Position numbers and translations under genes: made by a program
In this document: in pieces, positions 17,899 through 27,557 of the stretch
Layout: every line of letters begins with the position of its first letter
How positions within the stretch are numbered: the first letter of the stretch is position 1
The notes under the pieces: model-generated
Told to the model about the DNA's origin: nothing
The model's input: only the letters and a program-made list of their open reading frames with translations
Databases searched by the model: none
NCBI GenBank assembly: GCA_938015445.1
Contig: CALLPE010000002.1
Location: 1 to 48,890 of the forward strand
Length of the DNA: 48,890 nt
DNA from: an uncultured Pirellulales bacterium
GTDB lineage: Bacteria > Planctomycetota > Planctomycetia > Pirellulales > Thermoguttaceae
Direction of reading: 5' to 3'

Positions 17899-19296
17899 CT
17901 AGTACTCGCGGTCTTTTTTCAGTCCCGGTTGCGGTACCGGGTACTTGCCGTCCGGCCCAGGCAGCAGCGGGGCGGGCGAGTCGTCGGTCAGCTTGTCCAG
18001 CCCGGGAGCAAACTCGTGCTCGTGGTTCAGCATCTTCTCGTAGGTGATCTCTTGGCCAGTATGGGCCGACATCCGACCCATCGAAGTCACCAGGCTGGCG
18101 ATCGCTCCGCGCTCCGCCTCGTTGTACGGCTTGTCCTGGCGGATGGCTTCCATCAAGTCGTTCCATTCGTTTTGGTACGGGTTTCCTTCGCCGGGTGGAA
18201 CCTTCGATTCCCACAGCAGGTTGCTGCTTTTCGGGGCGGGACCTTTGTAGATCCGCGACGGCTGCCCGCAATCGCCCCCGGCTGAAATGATCGCCAACCC
18301 CTTGGTGCCCTGGGCGTAGCTGTAGTAGCGGTCGGCGCAGCCGCTAATGCAACGCCCGTCCATGATGAAGGTGGTGTTGTCGTCGAACTGGTACTCGACC
18401 GAGTAGATGTCGAAGTTCTGATCGACATACGGCGTTCCGTCCGGGGCGTTACGATAATGCCGCGCGCCAAGCCCGAACGCCTTGACCGGCCAAGCGCCCT
18501 TCATCCACGCGCAATGGTCGATGATGTGGATGTAGAAATCGCTGTAGCAGCCGCCGCTGGCCCACAGAAAACTATGGAACCGCTGCACCTGATAACGCAG
18601 CTCGCTGATATTCGGCGGCTTTGGCGTGGAAGCGAAGTACCCGATCGGCCCGTGTACCCGATAACCACGCATCAAGATGATGTCGCCGATCTGCCCATCG
18701 GCGATCCGCTGGGCAAGCTCCTGCAAGGCCCGGCTGTGCCGCGACATCAACCCTACGCCCACTTTCAACTTCTTCTGGTCGGCCTGCTTGGCCAGTTCGA
18801 TTAGTTTTCGGGTGGTAGGGCCATCGACCGTGACCGGCTTTTCCATGAACACGTGCAGCCCCTTCTGGATAGCGTAAGCAAAATGCACCCAGCGGAAGGC
18901 CGGCGGCGAGGCGAAGATGGCCACGTCGCCCGGGCGCAGGCAGTCCAGCGCCTTGCGGTAGGCGTCGAAGCCCACGAACAGGCGGTCGTTGGTCACGTCG
19001 AATTGTTTGGGAAACTGCTTTTGCAGTTGGTTGAAAGCGCCGCGCGCCCGATGCTCGAAAACATCGGCGATGGCCACCAGCTTGGTAGGCCCCTTGTTGG
19101 TCGATAGCGCATCGGCCGCCGCACCGGTGCCCCGACCGCCAGAGCCGACCAAAGCTATCTGGATCGTGTTGTCCTCGGCGGCATGTACCGCGGGCAGCGT
19201 CGCCCCGGCCAGCGCGCCGGCGGCTGCCATCTTGACGCCGGTATTGATGAACCCCCTTCGCGAGAAACCACCCTTGTTGTTTGCTAGTGTACTCAC
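17899..19296 (-). CDS. Tat-exported Gfo/Idh/MocA family protein
   Basis: The product, about 465 residues, has a twin-arginine leader (FSRRGFINTG followed by an Ala-rich hydrophobic stretch and a VHAAED cleavage-like site). It then shows the Rossmann motif GSGGRGTG, the EKPVTVDGP motif and a C-terminal substrate domain with YSDFYIHIIDHCAW. I choose GTG 19296 because GGAGGT lies nine bases upstream; a longer frame to 19413 lacks this support. It probably works in the periplasm like its downstream neighbour, and the two may be co-transcribed. Confidence 0.9.
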   Translation of the reverse strand: MSTLANNKGGFSRRGFINTGVKMAAAGALAGATLPAVHAAEDNTIQIALVGSGGRGTGAAADALSTNKGPTKLVAIADVFEHRARGAFNQLQKQFPKQFDVTNDRLFVGFDAYRKALDCLRPGDVAIFASPPAFRWVHFAYAIQKGLHVFMEKPVTVDGPTTRKLIELAKQADQKKLKVGVGLMSRHSRALQELAQRIADGQIGDIILMRGYRVHGPIGYFASTPKPPNISELRYQVQRFHSFLWASGGCYSDFYIHIIDHCAWMKGAWPVKAFGLGARHYRNAPDGTPYVDQNFDIYSVEYQFDDNTTFIMDGRCISGCADRYYSYAQGTKGLAIISAGGDCGQPSRIYKGPAPKSSNLLWESKVPPGEGNPYQNEWNDLMEAIRQDKPYNEAERGAIASLVTSMGRMSAHTGQEITYEKMLNHEHEFAPGLDKLTDDSPAPLLPGPDGKYPVPQPGLKKDREY

Positions 19297-19524
19297 GCCT
19301 GCTGACCTCCAGAAACCATCGAAGCCCCTGCTGCACGCTGCTTGCCGACTGCACCGACGCGCGGCACAGTCACCCCATCGGCACACCCGCCAGGCGTGCC
19401 TATTATGGGCCACGAAACAGCATAGTGCAACAAGTTATCGGCGAGTTTTTGGACCCAGCGACGCTTCAGCCGCGCCCCGGCGCGTTATAATTGTTCTGCC
19501 TGCCGCGCTGGTACAGGCGCGGTT

Positions 19525-20265
19525 GTGCCGGGCAGGTATTGCAAACAGCCGTTGCGTCCGACTGTGGACCGAGCGATTTCCGTCCTCTACGAAGACAACC
19601 ATCTGCTGGCCGTCAACAAGCCGGCCGGGTTGCCCACCATGGGCGCCAAGCCGCAGACGCGCAGCCTGCTGGAGCTGGCCAAGCAGTACATTAAGCAGCG
19701 TTACAACAAGCCGGGCAACGTTTATCTGGGAGTGGTGAGCCGGCTGGACGCCCCGGTCACCGGCGTGGTGGTGCTGGCGCGGAACTCGAAAGCCGCCCGG
19801 CGACTGACCGAGCAGTTCCGCACTCGCAGCGTACAGAAGACCTATTGGGCGATCGTCCAGGGGCGCATCCGGCCGGAGTGCGGCACGCTGGTCGATTGGT
19901 TGATGCGCGACAGGCGTCACCGGCGGGTGCGCGTGGCAGGGCCGGATGTCGCCGGCGCCCAGCGCTCGGAGCTGACTTACCGGCAGATTTGCCTTTTCGA
20001 GGGCAACTCGCTGCTGGAGATAACGCTGCACACCGGGCGCAAACATCAAATCCGCGTGCAGTTGGCCCATTGCGGCCACCCGATCGTCGGCGACGTCAAA
20101 TACGGCGGCACGGCTCGGTTTCCGGTGGGGATTGCGCTTCACGCGCGGCAGATCACTCTGGTGCATCCGGTGAAGCGCCAGCAGCTTACCATCACAGCCG
20201 AGGTGCCAGCGTATTGGCAACTGCCGGCTGGGCCACTGCCGGGTGTGGAAGACGATCGGGCATAG
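19525..20265 (+). CDS. RluA-family pseudouridine synthase
   Basis: This protein isomerises uridine to pseudouridine in rRNA or tRNA. The catalytic-Asp motif reads SRLDAPVTG rather than the common HRLDxxTSG. Further family marks are NKPAGLPT near residue 31 and the C-terminal block HTGRKHQIRVQLAHCGHPIVGD. No S4 domain is present, as in the RluA/TruC subgroup. GTG 19525 gives 246 residues; GTG 19564 is an alternative that starts closer to the first strand. A TATAAT hexamer at 19486-19491 is suitably placed for transcription, though no good -35 is visible. RNA target not determinable from sequence. Confidence 0.85.
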   Translation: MPGRYCKQPLRPTVDRAISVLYEDNHLLAVNKPAGLPTMGAKPQTRSLLELAKQYIKQRYNKPGNVYLGVVSRLDAPVTGVVVLARNSKAARRLTEQFRTRSVQKTYWAIVQGRIRPECGTLVDWLMRDRRHRRVRVAGPDVAGAQRSELTYRQICLFEGNSLLEITLHTGRKHQIRVQLAHCGHPIVGDVKYGGTARFPVGIALHARQITLVHPVKRQQLTITAEVPAYWQLPAGPLPGVEDDRA

Positions 20266-20599
20266 GGTTGTGTTTGCCCTGTCACGGAGTTAGTGTGCAT
20301 TAACATTAAATAGGCCCGCATGGGTTAAACCAACAGGTGTCCTAACCAGGAAGTAGTTTTGTTTAGTCACCGGCAGTACGCAAAGAGGTTTCACCACCAA
20401 GCCACAAAGGCACGAAGGCGAAAAGAGTTTTATATTTACAGCTTTGAGGCTCGCATTGGGGATTGGAGCCACCGGCCGTTTGCGGGGACGCATTGGCAAA
20501 GCGTCGCCTTCGAGCCGACTTCACGGTGCCGTAGAATCTTGCCAACCGCCAATGGTGATGTGTCTTGCAGACCGGTTAACGGCCAGTTAACGTAGCAGT
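20266..20599. other. Spacer with a CCACAAAGGCACGAAGG-type element
   Basis: No gene was recognised. At 20392-20419 lies a stretch of ACCACCAAGCCACAAAGGCA / CGAAGGC type. From memory, similar 'CACAAAGGCACGAAGG' words occur in spacers of many environmental bacterial genomes and give rise to spurious 'FVPLW' peptides on the opposite strand, as they do here. Confidence 0.5.
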
Positions 20600-22339
20600 G
20601 TGAGCGCACAGAATCGTTCCGAGTTCGAGCGTTGCGCATTGGCCAGCGGATTGATTAGCGAGCAGGACTTGGAGGAGGCCAAGCGTTCGATCCGCTGGTC
20701 CGGCGGAGATGTTCCCGACGCTGACCGCCCCCCCAGCGACCAACAACTGGCCGACCGGCTCGTCGAGCTGGGTAAGCTCAACGCCTGGCAGGCCAAGCAG
20801 TTGCTCGAAGGTCGGACGAAGTTCAATCTCGGCCCGTACCTGATCGTAGATTCGATCGGTCAGGGCGGGATGGGGCAGGTGTTTAAAGCGGTGCACGGGG
20901 TGCTGGGCCGAGTGGTAGCCATCAAGGTGCTGCCCCGACACAAATCGACCCCGGAGGCCATCGCCAACTTCCAAAACGAAATCCGCGCCCTGGCGATGCT
21001 GGACCACGACAACCTGGTCCGCGCGGTCGATGCTGGCCACGACGGCAACGTTTACTTCCTGGTCACCGAGTATGTGCCTGGCTCCGATCTGCGCAAACTG
21101 GTGCGGCGCGAAGGACCTTTGGGGATGCATCGGGCGGCGGCGATCATCTATCAGGTCGCCCGGGGACTCCAACACGCCCATAGCCAGGGATTGATCCATC
21201 GGGACGTGAAGCCGGGCAACGTGCTGGTGACGCCGGAAGGGCTGGCGAAGCTATCGGACCTTGGTTTGGCCGGGCCGCTGGACGAGGCGGAGAAAGACCC
21301 CCGTTTTGGCAAGATCGTGGGAACGGCCGACTACGTATCGCCGGACCACGTGCAGGCGCCGTGGAATCCCACGCCGCTGTGGGACATTTACTCGCTGGGT
21401 TGTACGCTGTATTACGCGGTGACGGGCAAGGTGCCGTTTCCTGGCGGTACCACTGCCGACAAGGCCCGAGCCCATTGCGAACTGCGTCCGCTCGACCCCC
21501 GGCGGCTCAATCCCCAATTGACGCCCGATTTCGTGGATGTCTTGGCCGACATGATGGCCAAAGACCCAGCGTTGCGGATACAATCGGCCGCCGAGGTGAT
21601 GCGTCGCTTGGAGCCGTGGGCTTATCCGGCTTTGCCGCCGTCGATGCGTCCGCCTGCGGCTCCGCCTTCGATCGCGCCGCCGCCGATTGTGGCCCGGCCT
21701 ATACCCATCCCGCGCGCTATGACTTGTTTTGCGGCACCGCCGTCGGCCTTTCCGGCATCGCCGGGTGGCTCGTTGTCGGCAGATGGCTCGTTGCCATCGG
21801 GCGTTTCGGCGCCACCGGGTGGAGCGTTTCCGAAAGCGCGGTCGGAGTTCGTTGGAGCTTCTGGTGATTCCGGTCAGGGCGTCGGCAACCGTGCTAGTCC
21901 CCAGCCCCAACCGTCCAGCCCAAAGACCGCTTACCCACCCACTGGAGGAACCGGCCAATCGCCGCCGGCGGCAGGCTTGCGGCGGACGCCGGCCGGACAG
22001 TCGGCGCCTGGAGGACCTGCCGCTATGCAGGTGGCTGAGCGCAGAAAATCCACCGCCGCGGATGGCCAAGGGGAACTTCCCGATTCATCCGAAGCCGATG
22101 GAGACAGTCAGGAAAGCCCCAGCGTCGAATTGCAGACCTCAGAACAAGCAAGTCTGGCCGCCGGCAGGCTGGACGCGCCGTCGGAGCCGTCTACTTGGGA
22201 CGCCCTGCCGTCGTTTCCGCGATGGTTTTTATATGTGGCGGTCGCGCTGGGAGGATTAGCCCTTGCCGCCGCGGTGATCGCCGTCGTCTGGATTTTTTTC
22301 AAATCAGGACTTCTTAGCGCCAACGGGCTGTTCGGCTGA
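20600..22339 (+). CDS. Membrane-anchored Hanks-type Ser/Thr protein kinase
   Basis: The 579-residue protein phosphorylates Ser/Thr of unknown targets. Residues 1-75 form a small helical domain of a type common in front of planctomycete kinases. The kinase domain runs from about 80 to 340 with the Gly-rich loop GQGGMGQVF, Lys109 in VAIK, the catalytic loop HRDVKPGN (Asp202), DLG instead of DFG (Asp220) and SPD in place of APE. A long Pro/Ser/Ala-rich region follows, and a single membrane helix near residues 545-570 lies almost at the C-terminus, so the kinase should face the cytoplasm. The start is GTG 20600. Confidence 0.9.
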   Translation: MSAQNRSEFERCALASGLISEQDLEEAKRSIRWSGGDVPDADRPPSDQQLADRLVELGKLNAWQAKQLLEGRTKFNLGPYLIVDSIGQGGMGQVFKAVHGVLGRVVAIKVLPRHKSTPEAIANFQNEIRALAMLDHDNLVRAVDAGHDGNVYFLVTEYVPGSDLRKLVRREGPLGMHRAAAIIYQVARGLQHAHSQGLIHRDVKPGNVLVTPEGLAKLSDLGLAGPLDEAEKDPRFGKIVGTADYVSPDHVQAPWNPTPLWDIYSLGCTLYYAVTGKVPFPGGTTADKARAHCELRPLDPRRLNPQLTPDFVDVLADMMAKDPALRIQSAAEVMRRLEPWAYPALPPSMRPPAAPPSIAPPPIVARPIPIPRAMTCFAAPPSAFPASPGGSLSADGSLPSGVSAPPGGAFPKARSEFVGASGDSGQGVGNRASPQPQPSSPKTAYPPTGGTGQSPPAAGLRRTPAGQSAPGGPAAMQVAERRKSTAADGQGELPDSSEADGDSQESPSVELQTSEQASLAAGRLDAPSEPSTWDALPSFPRWFLYVAVALGGLALAAAVIAVVWIFFKSGLLSANGLFG

Positions 22340-22605
22340 AGCACGGGTGGCACAGCGGCCAACCTTTTCTGTGTTTGTGTCTCGCTGTGTGCTTGTGTCT
22401 CAGTTAACGGCGGGGCTTGTGTTAGTCCCGGATGTGCGCCGTGTTTGTGCGCTGGTATTTCGGTTAGTCGCGGTGCTGGTGTTAGTTACCTGCCTGTGTG
22501 GCTGCTTTTTCGCGCGATGATGCTGCGCCGTTAGCCGCTTGATGGCGCGGCGCAGTCGGCCGCTTGATAGTGTTGCGCGGCCAGCGTCCTGAGGGTGCTC
22601 CGCAA
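22340..22605. other. GT-rich low-complexity spacer
   Basis: The spacer between converging genes is rich in TGTGTTTGTG-like words and repeats GTGTTAGT and GCCGCTTGAT motifs (near 22534 and 22559). No gene was found. Confidence 0.5.
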
Positions 22606-23076
22606 TCAGCCGCCACGGGAGGACCCTGCGCCGCTGCCGAACAGAGTGGGAAACGGTAGGGCCGGCGGCTTGGGTCCGATGTTGGCTTGCTCGGATTGGA
22701 GTCCATCGCGGATGAACTTTTCGACCGCCTCGGCGCTTTGGCTTCCGATGAGTGTACGGCGAACCCAGCCTTGCGGCGTTCTGCGATACAATACCAACTG
22801 TGGCACAGGCCCGCCGCCGGTGATTCTTTGCGCCAATTCCGCCTCGTGCTCGGCATCGACGATGGCAAATGCTACCCGGGCAAGCACGCCCCGCTCGGCT
22901 AGGCGGGGTAACGTCTTGTGCTTCATTTGCTGGCATGGTGGGCACCATTGGGTGCTTACCAAAACCAGCAACGGTTTGCCGGTTTCTGCCGACTGTTTGA
23001 AAGCTGCTTGGTAGTCGTAACCCTCCGCACCCAGCAAACACATCTGTAAGCACACGACAAGGGTAGTGGTTGTCAC
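22606..23076 (-). CDS. Thioredoxin-fold protein with WCPPC active site
   Basis: This 156-residue protein has the redox motif WCPPC (Cys45, Cys48) after the strand PLLVLVSTQ, and the cis-proline region GGPVPQLVLY. It probably reduces, oxidises or transfers disulfides. The N-terminus is weakly hydrophobic and could be a short signal peptide or anchor (about residues 4-18), which would put it in the periplasm. GTG 23076 is supported by AAGGAG eight bases upstream. The C-terminal 30 residues are Pro/Gly/Ser-rich. It converges with the kinase gene; no functional link is evident. Confidence 0.8.
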   Translation of the reverse strand: MTTTTLVVCLQMCLLGAEGYDYQAAFKQSAETGKPLLVLVSTQWCPPCQQMKHKTLPRLAERGVLARVAFAIVDAEHEAELAQRITGGGPVPQLVLYRRTPQGWVRRTLIGSQSAEAVEKFIRDGLQSEQANIGPKPPALPFPTLFGSGAGSSRGG

Positions 23077-23920
23077 CTGGTTGTCTCCTTCTATAATCCG
23101 TGCCGTTATTACACCACCGTGCGGAGGCGCTTTTTACAACCGACCCGGCCACGCGCAGGCGCCTCCGTGCTGTTGTTACACCACCGTGCTGAGGTTTTTC
23201 TCGCACCGCATTGCGGAGCTTGTAAATTCGTGCGATAGAGCTTGGGTGACCCAACGCGCCCTGCTGGGCCGGAACGGTAGTTTCCGGCTGCCGATTTGGC
23301 GATTCAGCTTTCGCTGAGTCCTTTTGGACACTAGACGCCGACCAATGCCTGAAGGTTACAGCCAGTCGCAAACTACAACCGTAATCCTGCGATCAACACC
23401 GAGATTTGGTCCTTGCCGGCTCGACCGGGAGCCAGGAGCCGGCCACAGTGCAGGGCCAGTCAAAGCCGCTGTGCATCCCAGTTACTTGGGCATCGATCCG
23501 CGCAACGACGACCCGCGGCAGGTCCTTGCCGGCCATATTCAGCCGCTTCGCAACAGGCCGACAAAAGCTGCCAGTTTAATCAGGAGAATCTGGGCTGCAA
23601 TACCCGGTTGCCACAACTTTAACAATCAGGCAAGAGCACCCGGCTACCACAACTTTAACAATCAGGCAAAATAGTCAATACGTGACAATTCTGGCGAACT
23701 AGTGAATCAACAATCATTCAAGCTAAAGTAACACTGGGGCAAACATCCTCTGGTCAGAAGGTGCGAAACATGCCTACCTTCGGCAATGGCGTTTTGAGTG
23801 CGAACAAGGCTGGCTTGCCCGAAAATTAGGCTACGTGCACGGCTGGACAAACCCTTGGACAAGCTAGCGGTGCCAGGCGCCGTGTCCGGTGGCGGCAATT
23901 GATTTTCGGAGAATGAACGC
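23077..23920. other. Long spacer with direct repeats
   Basis: No supported gene in 844 bp; the open frames are repetitive and lack ribosome binding sites. TTACACCACCGTGC occurs near 23109 and 23176. A 36-bp-period duplication starts ACCCGG at 23602 and 23638 and shares CCACAACTTTAACAATCAGG. The last bases carry CGGAG, the ribosome binding site of the glycosidase gene. Confidence 0.55.
23602..23669. repeat. 36-bp tandem repeat, two units
   Basis: Units 23602-23637 and 23638-23669 both contain CCACAACTTTAACAATCAGG and differ at a few positions. They abut directly, so this is a local duplication rather than a spaced array. Confidence 0.85.
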
Positions 23921-26005
23921 ATGACTGAGCGAAAATGGCTGATTCCCATGGCGCTTATAACTTGGTTTTGCTTTGCCTCGCTATTGTCGGCGGTGGAGTT
24001 TCCCGGACCCAAACCGGGCGAGGCTTCGGCCAGGGCCGAACGTGCTGCCTCCGACGGCGTGAATTTCGACCGCTTCGTGCTGGAAAACGCGGTGCTGTCG
24101 GCCGAGTGGGTAGTCGAGAGCGGCCGCCCGCTGCTGCGGACGATCGAAAATCGGCTGGCGGGCAAGCGGCTGTCGCTCGATGGCGATGAGACTTTCGGTT
24201 TGCAAATGGCCGACGGCAGGTTTGTGAAATCCTCGCAGATGAAAATCGTCCAGCCGCCTGCGTTGTCCAAACTCATTGCAAACGAAAACGCCCTGCGCGC
24301 CGACCAGAGACACGCAGGCTGGGCGCTGGGCGCGCAGTTTCAATCGCCGGATGGCCGGTTGACGGTGCAGTGGTCGGCCCAATTGCGCGATGGGGCCAAT
24401 TATGTGATACAAGAGTTGACCTTGAAGGCTACAGATCAGCCTTCAGCGGTGCGCACGGCGACGATGCTGGACTTGAATGTGCCGGAAGCCCGGGTAGCCG
24501 GCAAAGTGGCTGGCTCGCCAGTAATAGCCGACAACTGGTTTTTCGGATGCGAGCACCCGATGGCGGCCAACAGCGTCGCCGGGGGCCGGGTGAGGTGCGT
24601 TGCGCCGCGATTTCGGGAAGTAACGGCCAGCGACCCGTGGACTGTCGCGGCTGCCATCGGCGTGACGCCGGCGGGCCAATGGCGACGGGGTTTTCTGTAC
24701 TACGTGGAGCGCCGGCGGGCGCGGCCTTATCGCTTGTTCCTCAATTACAACTCGTGGTGGGACATCGCCAACAGCGATAAGCAGATGAGCGAAGCGGAAT
24801 GTTTGGCGGTAATCCAGTGCTTCGGTCAGGAGCTGGTGGAACGGCGCCGCACGGCCATCGACAGTTTCGTCTTCGACGACGGCTGGGACGACCCGCAAAC
24901 GCTTTGGCAGTTCCATCAAGGTTTTCCGCAAGGTTTTACACCGCTGCAAGCGGCAGCAGCCAAGTATCGTTCGGCCGTAGGCACCTGGCTGTCGCCGTGG
25001 GGAGGCTACCACCAGTTCAAAGCGGCGCGACTGAAGTACGGCCAGCAGCAGGGTTTCGAGATGACCTCGCGCGGCTTCTCGCTGGCCGGTCCGAAGTACT
25101 ACGAGCGCTTCCGCGAAGTGTGCTTAGAAATGATCCGCAAGTATGGCGTGAACTACCTCAAGTTCGACGGTATCGGCAGCGCTGCCGGAGGCGACGCCTG
25201 GGGTGTTGATGAAGACGCAGCGCCCGACGTAGAAGCCTTGCTCCGCCTGACCACCGAGCTGCGCGCCGCGCGGCCCGACATCTACCTGAGCATCACCACC
25301 GGCACTTGGCCTTCGCCCTATTGGCTGTGGTACGGCGATTCGGTGTGGCGCAATGGGCACGACTGCGGGGTGTTGGGCAGCGGCTCGAAGCGACGACAAT
25401 GGGTCACCTACCGCGATGCCACCGTGCATCGCATGGTCGTGCAGCGGGCGCCGCTGTATCCGCTCAATTCGTTGATGACGGTCACCGTGGCTTACGGCCA
25501 GTTGGGACTGCTGGTGACACTCGGGGTGGACGCCAAGACATCCCCCGACGTGGACGAACTGGCCGAGGAGATCCGCATGGGCTTTGGTAGCGGTACGCAA
25601 TTGGCCGAGCTGTACCTCACTCCGCAACTGATGTCGCCGGCCGCCTGGGACGTGCTGGCCGAGTGTGTCAATTGGGCGCGAAACAACGCCGATGTACTGG
25701 TGGACTCGCACTGGATCGGAGGCGATCCGGCGGCGGGCGCCGTGTACGGTTACGCGGCCTGGTCGCCGCGCAAAGGGTTCCTGATACTGCGTAATCCAAG
25801 CGATACCGCCGGCCAGATTCGACTCGACCTTCAGAGCGTCTTTGAATTGCCCGCCGGCGCACCCCGGCTGTATCAACTGAAGCCGCTGTGGCAGAAAGAC
25901 CCGGCGGCATCCAAATTGCCCGAACGGCTGGCGGCCGACGCGCCGCACGTGTTCCACTTGGCGCCGTTTCAGATCGTCGCCCTGGAAGCCATACCTTTGC
26001 CATAA
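23921..26005 (+). CDS. Secreted clan-D-like glycoside hydrolase (alpha-galactosidase type)
   Basis: This 694-residue protein has a Sec signal peptide (about 1-24), an N-terminal beta-rich domain, a (beta/alpha)8 barrel and a C-terminal beta domain. The barrel has the DDGW motif in FVFDDGWDD and the probable nucleophile Asp416 in YLKFDG, the pattern of GH36/GH27/GH31-related retaining alpha-galactosidases and alpha-N-acetylgalactosaminidases. Homologues are sometimes mislabelled 'enterotoxin'. It should degrade alpha-linked galactosides or amino sugars outside the cytoplasm. ATG 23921 has GGAG upstream. It stands alone between long spacers, so the true substrate and family assignment are open. 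Confidence 0.7.
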   Translation: MTERKWLIPMALITWFCFASLLSAVEFPGPKPGEASARAERAASDGVNFDRFVLENAVLSAEWVVESGRPLLRTIENRLAGKRLSLDGDETFGLQMADGRFVKSSQMKIVQPPALSKLIANENALRADQRHAGWALGAQFQSPDGRLTVQWSAQLRDGANYVIQELTLKATDQPSAVRTATMLDLNVPEARVAGKVAGSPVIADNWFFGCEHPMAANSVAGGRVRCVAPRFREVTASDPWTVAAAIGVTPAGQWRRGFLYYVERRRARPYRLFLNYNSWWDIANSDKQMSEAECLAVIQCFGQELVERRRTAIDSFVFDDGWDDPQTLWQFHQGFPQGFTPLQAAAAKYRSAVGTWLSPWGGYHQFKAARLKYGQQQGFEMTSRGFSLAGPKYYERFREVCLEMIRKYGVNYLKFDGIGSAAGGDAWGVDEDAAPDVEALLRLTTELRAARPDIYLSITTGTWPSPYWLWYGDSVWRNGHDCGVLGSGSKRRQWVTYRDATVHRMVVQRAPLYPLNSLMTVTVAYGQLGLLVTLGVDAKTSPDVDELAEEIRMGFGSGTQLAELYLTPQLMSPAAWDVLAECVNWARNNADVLVDSHWIGGDPAAGAVYGYAAWSPRKGFLILRNPSDTAGQIRLDLQSVFELPAGAPRLYQLKPLWQKDPAASKLPERLAADAPHVFHLAPFQIVALEAIPLP

Positions 26006-26231
26006 GCGGCTGCTTTGGCTCGCGTTAATTGGCGTGTCAGTGGTGACCGCCTGCTGATTGTTCGCTATGTTCTATTGCGACCCGCCACATTATCCAACTA
26101 CAGTGAACCCAGACACAGGTTATCGTTATCATCTGACGATCGAGGAACACCAGCACTTGGTCGGCGCTCCGGCGCTGAACAACATCTACATATTGCCCTT
26201 GCCATAAGCGGTTGCTTTAGAGCGGTTAATT
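25994..26231. repeat. Duplicated gene-end motif of the glycosidase
   Basis: CCTTTGCCATAAGCGGCTGC, which includes the glycosidase stop codon, recurs in diverged form about 202 bp downstream (26196-26231) as CCCTTGCCATAAGCGGTTGC followed by a similar GCG-TTAATT segment. This suggests a partial duplication of the gene end. Confidence 0.65.
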
Positions 26232-26408
26232 GTCTGGCAGGGGAAAGAGCGGATGTACGGGGGCCAGATGGCTGAGCGTGGCGTCCCGTCGCGGCCTGTG
26301 GGCATGATTTGCCAGCCGGCGATTCCTGACCTAAGCTTTCGATGGTGGTGAAGTGCCGTTCGGCTTCTTCTCTTCCGAGCCGCTTCTTGCAACTTAGATG
26401 CTGCAACC
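26006..26408. other. Spacer after the glycosidase gene
   Basis: Apart from the duplicated gene-end motif, no gene or RNA was recognised in this 403-bp stretch. Confidence 0.5.
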
Positions 26409-27275
26409 GTGATTTGTGGCGAATGCGAGCCGCTGGCCGGCTGGAAAGGCGTCGAGGACGCCGTGGCAGAAATCCGGTCCAGTTGCGCCGAAGTCGAGCG
26501 GTTTTTCGAGCAGTTGTTCGCGCAGTTGGAGTCGGTGGCCGAGGCGTTGACGGCCCGGGAAGCTCAACTGCGCGACAGCGAAGCCCGACTGCGCCAAGAC
26601 GCCGACTCAGGCGACGATGCCGAACTTGGTGCACAGGGTGGCGCAAGTTCGGTTCCTGCCACAGCCTTACAACAACTGGTAGAACATACCCAGCAACAAA
26701 ACCAGCAACTGCTTCGCACCCAGCAGCAGTTCGAGGAACAACTGGCCCGCATCACAACAATGGCGGCCGAATTGGCCGAGCTGAAAGCCCTCTGGCAGCA
26801 GGCCCAACTGTCGTCCAACGGCACAGAAGATGATTGCCATCAGCGCTACCGCGAGCAATTGCGCCACATGGCCGAGCAGCAGCTATTGCTGGAGCGTGAG
26901 CGGATCGAATTGCAATCGGAACTAGATACGGCGCGTGGCCAGGTGGCCGAACTCGCTGAACAGCTTGCCGAGCAAAAACGGTTGGCCGCCCTGCAACAGG
27001 CGCAGTGGAACGAGGAGCTGAAACGCATCAGACTGTTGCTGGAAAGCGGAGCTGTAGGTGGCGGCCCAGTGGTGCCACGGCAATCGGAGCCGGCACGACT
27101 CCCGGCGCCGCTCGAGCGACGCGGCGGGGGGAAGCAAACCGAGCAGCCCGCTGCGCTTGCGACAGACTCGCCCGAAGCTCCGCCAGGCCGTCCGCGCGAC
27201 GTGGTTCTCGACTCGGTGCTAGCGCAGTTCGAAATACTGCAAAAAGATATTGCCCGGCGCCGTGCCGCCCGCTGA
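26409..27275 (+). CDS. Coiled-coil protein of unknown function
   Basis: I do not recognise the family. The 288-residue product is dominated by Gln/Glu/Leu-rich heptads (about 15-65 and 85-215), predicting long coiled coils, with a polar break at about 62-80. A Pro/Gly/Arg-rich linker (about 215-265) leads to a short helical tail, LDSVLAQFEILQKDIARR. There is no signal peptide, and the Cys pair at residues 3 and 6 (CGEC) is notable. GTG 26409 is the first start in frame. It lies upstream of the SUMF1-fold/GTPase/GAP1-like genes on the same strand, 282 bp away, and may be a structural part of that system, but this is only positional inference. Confidence 0.6.
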   Translation: MICGECEPLAGWKGVEDAVAEIRSSCAEVERFFEQLFAQLESVAEALTAREAQLRDSEARLRQDADSGDDAELGAQGGASSVPATALQQLVEHTQQQNQQLLRTQQQFEEQLARITTMAAELAELKALWQQAQLSSNGTEDDCHQRYREQLRHMAEQQLLLERERIELQSELDTARGQVAELAEQLAEQKRLAALQQAQWNEELKRIRLLLESGAVGGGPVVPRQSEPARLPAPLERRGGGKQTEQPAALATDSPEAPPGRPRDVVLDSVLAQFEILQKDIARRRAAR

Positions 27276-27316
27276 GGAACATCGAACAGAACGATTGCCG
27301 CAATGCTATTTTTTTT

Positions 27317-27352
27317 AGGGTACCGCTACGATTTTTCAGGGTACCGCTACGA
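27317..27352. repeat. 21-bp-period direct repeat
   Basis: AGGGTACCGCTACGA occurs at 27317-27331 and 27338-27352, each flanked by a T-tract. The core GGTACCGCTA also occurs at 28860 inside the GTPase gene. Confidence 0.75.
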
Positions 27353-27557
27353 GACGTTTTTTGGGGGGCATGGCGCAGCAAAGAACGCCTATTGGCGATT
27401 TTAGGGCAACTAACCGCTTCAAGGGGAACGCGGGAAACTACTGTTTCAGATAGATGTGGCGGCGAACAGCCGCTTGCCGGTGAGTTGGAATGTAAACAAC
27501 CGGTTGCGGGAGGCACGGTAAACAACCGCCCAACGACCAACGGTTGAGCTTACGACG

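Noticed and set aside
23324..23674. Plus-strand ORF of 116 codons
   Set aside because: It covers the 36-bp duplication, so its product is internally repeated, and it has no ribosome binding site or recognisable family.
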